A stretch of DNA of 6,767 nt from Porticoccaceae bacterium (GTDB lineage: Bacteria; Pseudomonadota; Gammaproteobacteria; Pseudomonadales; Porticoccaceae). Position 1 is the stretch's first letter. Each line of letters begins with the position of its first letter. Positions 5,618-6,767 of this stretch are shown here, in pieces. The notes under the pieces were generated by a model, which did no database searches, was not told the DNA's origin, and worked only from the letters and a program-made list of their open reading frames with translations. The position numbers were made by a program, and so were the translations under genes. The DNA is taken from positions 1 through 6,767 of the forward strand of contig JALRJD010000117.1 of the NCBI GenBank assembly GCA_023255165.1, in the 5' to 3' direction.

Positions 5618-5645
5618 CGCGATCATCACCGGGTCAGGTGTCTGG

Positions 5646-6767
5646 TTAAAATGTAAACTCGAGGGTCAGCCACAGTTTGTCGGTATCCGTGGCAAAACTG
5701 TCGGCAGAGTAACTGGCATATTTGCCCTGCACCGAGGTGTATTTGTTGACCTTGTAAGTGGCGACAATATTCAGTTCGGAGCCAAAATCAGCAGCGCCTT
5801 CGTCGGCACTAAAATCGTGATAGAAAATCACCACCGGCACTGCGCCCACTTTCCCCGCCACCTTGATATAGAGATCCTCTAAACCAGTGCCCGGGGTGCC
5901 GAGAAATTTATCCGCCCAGCCCTGAAATTTATGCAGGGTTGCCAGTGGTGTCTTAAAGCCGATGCCATTGTCACTGCCGAGCCGTTCATAACCCAGTGCA
6001 AGGGTGACTGCGTTAACCGGAATACTCACTTCGGCCATCAGATAGCGAGCATCAAAGGACGTTGGGTTGTCGCCATAATCAGATTGCGTGGCAAAGCTGG
6101 CAGCGAGGTTGGCTTTGCCGAGTTTGCCCTTATAGCCGAGCCCATAGGTGCTGGTAGAGTTGGCTGCGCTGTTGTCAAAATCCAGCAGATAGGCAAATGC
6201 GCTTAATGTCTGCTCTTTCGCCGGGGCAAAGGAGGCCAGCAGTGCATGTGAATTTGACTTCCACCGACTTGGTTGCGCGACGCTGTCGACGGGACCAAAG
6301 ATGCGGTTGACGTTCCAGATGTAACTGTAGTCAAGCTTGACCCCGTGAAAGTCGGCAACCTCCAGACGCAGGGCGTCGAAAGTCTGTTCATTCTGTCGCC
6401 AGCCAACTCCGCCGATAAAGCGCTGCTCGCCATGCAGAATCCGCTGACGGCCAAAACTTGTTTGGTAGGCGCCGTCGCTGTATTTCACATAGGCCTGATT
6501 GGCATCTGTGCCTTTGGGGTCGGCGACCACCGGGTAACCATTTATGCCGTTGGTTGGGGTTTTATAATTTTCATCGCCGATCACACTGACATTGTCCACC
6601 TCGAGCAGCGTACTAAAGCCTTTGTAAGTTGCGGAGTTCCAGGTTAGGCGCGATTTTAAGGTCGACGCCTGAGCCTCTTTATCGATGCCGTCCTGATCGA
6701 CAAATTCATAGCGATAGCGAAACGAGGTGGTTGCGGTTCCACCGCTAAACATATCGGCGACGCTGGT
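5646..6767 (-). CDS. Outer-membrane beta-barrel protein, alginate-export/porin-like (5' end outside window)
   Basis: The frame is open to the window edge, giving 373 visible residues. An ATG at 6752 exists, but the frame continues upstream with TSVAD, which looks like the start of a mature porin. The true start and signal peptide are therefore probably beyond the edge, for a total near 400 aa. The chain has alternating polar/aromatic strands typical of a beta-barrel (for example TTSFRYRYEFVDQDG and YTSVQGKYASYSAD), and it ends LWLTLEFTF with the terminal phenylalanine recognised by the outer-membrane insertion machinery. FGRQRILHGEQRFIGGVGWR at about visible residues 105-124, then QNEQTFDA, resembles alginate-export-family (PF13372-type) porins of marine gammaproteobacteria. 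Substrate is unknown. Being upstream of nasTS, it might pass nitrate across the outer membrane, but its own terminator separates it from nasT and the link is only suggestive. Confidence 0.85.
   Translation of the reverse strand, partial: TSVADMFSGGTATTSFRYRYEFVDQDGIDKEAQASTLKSRLTWNSATYKGFSTLLEVDNVSVIGDENYKTPTNGINGYPVVADPKGTDANQAYVKYSDGAYQTSFGRQRILHGEQRFIGGVGWRQNEQTFDALRLEVADFHGVKLDYSYIWNVNRIFGPVDSVAQPSRWKSNSHALLASFAPAKEQTLSAFAYLLDFDNSAANSTSTYGLGYKGKLGKANLAASFATQSDYGDNPTSFDARYLMAEVSIPVNAVTLALGYERLGSDNGIGFKTPLATLHKFQGWADKFLGTPGTGLEDLYIKVAGKVGAVPVVIFYHDFSADEGAADFGSELNIVATYKVNKYTSVQGKYASYSADSFATDTDKLWLTLEFTF

Noticed and set aside
5133..5882. Plus-strand open frame of 249 codons
   Set aside because: It runs antisense across nasT, the terminator and the porin 3' end; nasT has clear receiver and ANTAR motifs, and the antisense product resembles nothing known.
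1..6767. CRISPR arrays, insertion sequences, tRNA or rRNA genes
   Set aside because: No repeat-spacer array, transposase-like frame with terminal repeats, or structural RNA was recognised on either strand.

Overview
The window reads as a gammaproteobacterial nitrate-assimilation locus. All five recognisable genes, and the regulatory region between them, lie on the minus strand, so transcription runs from high to low coordinates. The organism is inferred, not shown: the outer-membrane protein resembles alginate-export-type porins of marine gammaproteobacteria, and the nasT-nasS-nrt layout and NtrC/sigma-54-like promoter fit that group (Cellvibrionales/Alteromonadales-like). No rRNA or taxonomic marker is present.

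Layout in transcription order: (1) 6767-5646, an outer-membrane beta-barrel protein whose signal peptide lies beyond the window edge, followed by a rho-independent terminator (5617-5581). (2) nasT (5564-4947), an ANTAR-type RNA-binding antiterminator, overlapping by ATGA with nasS (4950-3736), a signal-peptide-less NrtA-like nitrate sensor. (3) A 482-bp non-coding region (3735-3254) holding a perfect NtrC-type palindrome, a near-consensus sigma-54 promoter overlapping three 17-bp repeats, and a leader of about 210 nt that contains hexaloop hairpins of the ANTAR-target type embedded in an intrinsic terminator. (4) nrtA (3253-1775), nrtB (1778-735, TTG start overlapping the nrtA stop) and nrtD (665 to beyond base 1): the periplasmic binding protein, permease and ATPase of a nitrate/nitrite ABC importer.

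How the parts probably work together: nitrogen limitation (NtrC-P with sigma-54) starts transcription of the leader. Without nitrate, NasS would hold NasT and the terminator at 3375-3315 would stop RNA polymerase. With nitrate, released NasT would bind the leader hairpins, block terminator folding and allow nrtABD expression. The gene families and DNA elements are seen in the sequence; the circuit is inferred from characterised NasS-NasT systems. The most interesting parts are the compact overlap of ANTAR hairpins with the terminator arm, the triple 17-bp repeat across the promoter, and the 15-bp tandem repeats that lengthen the NrtA signal peptide.
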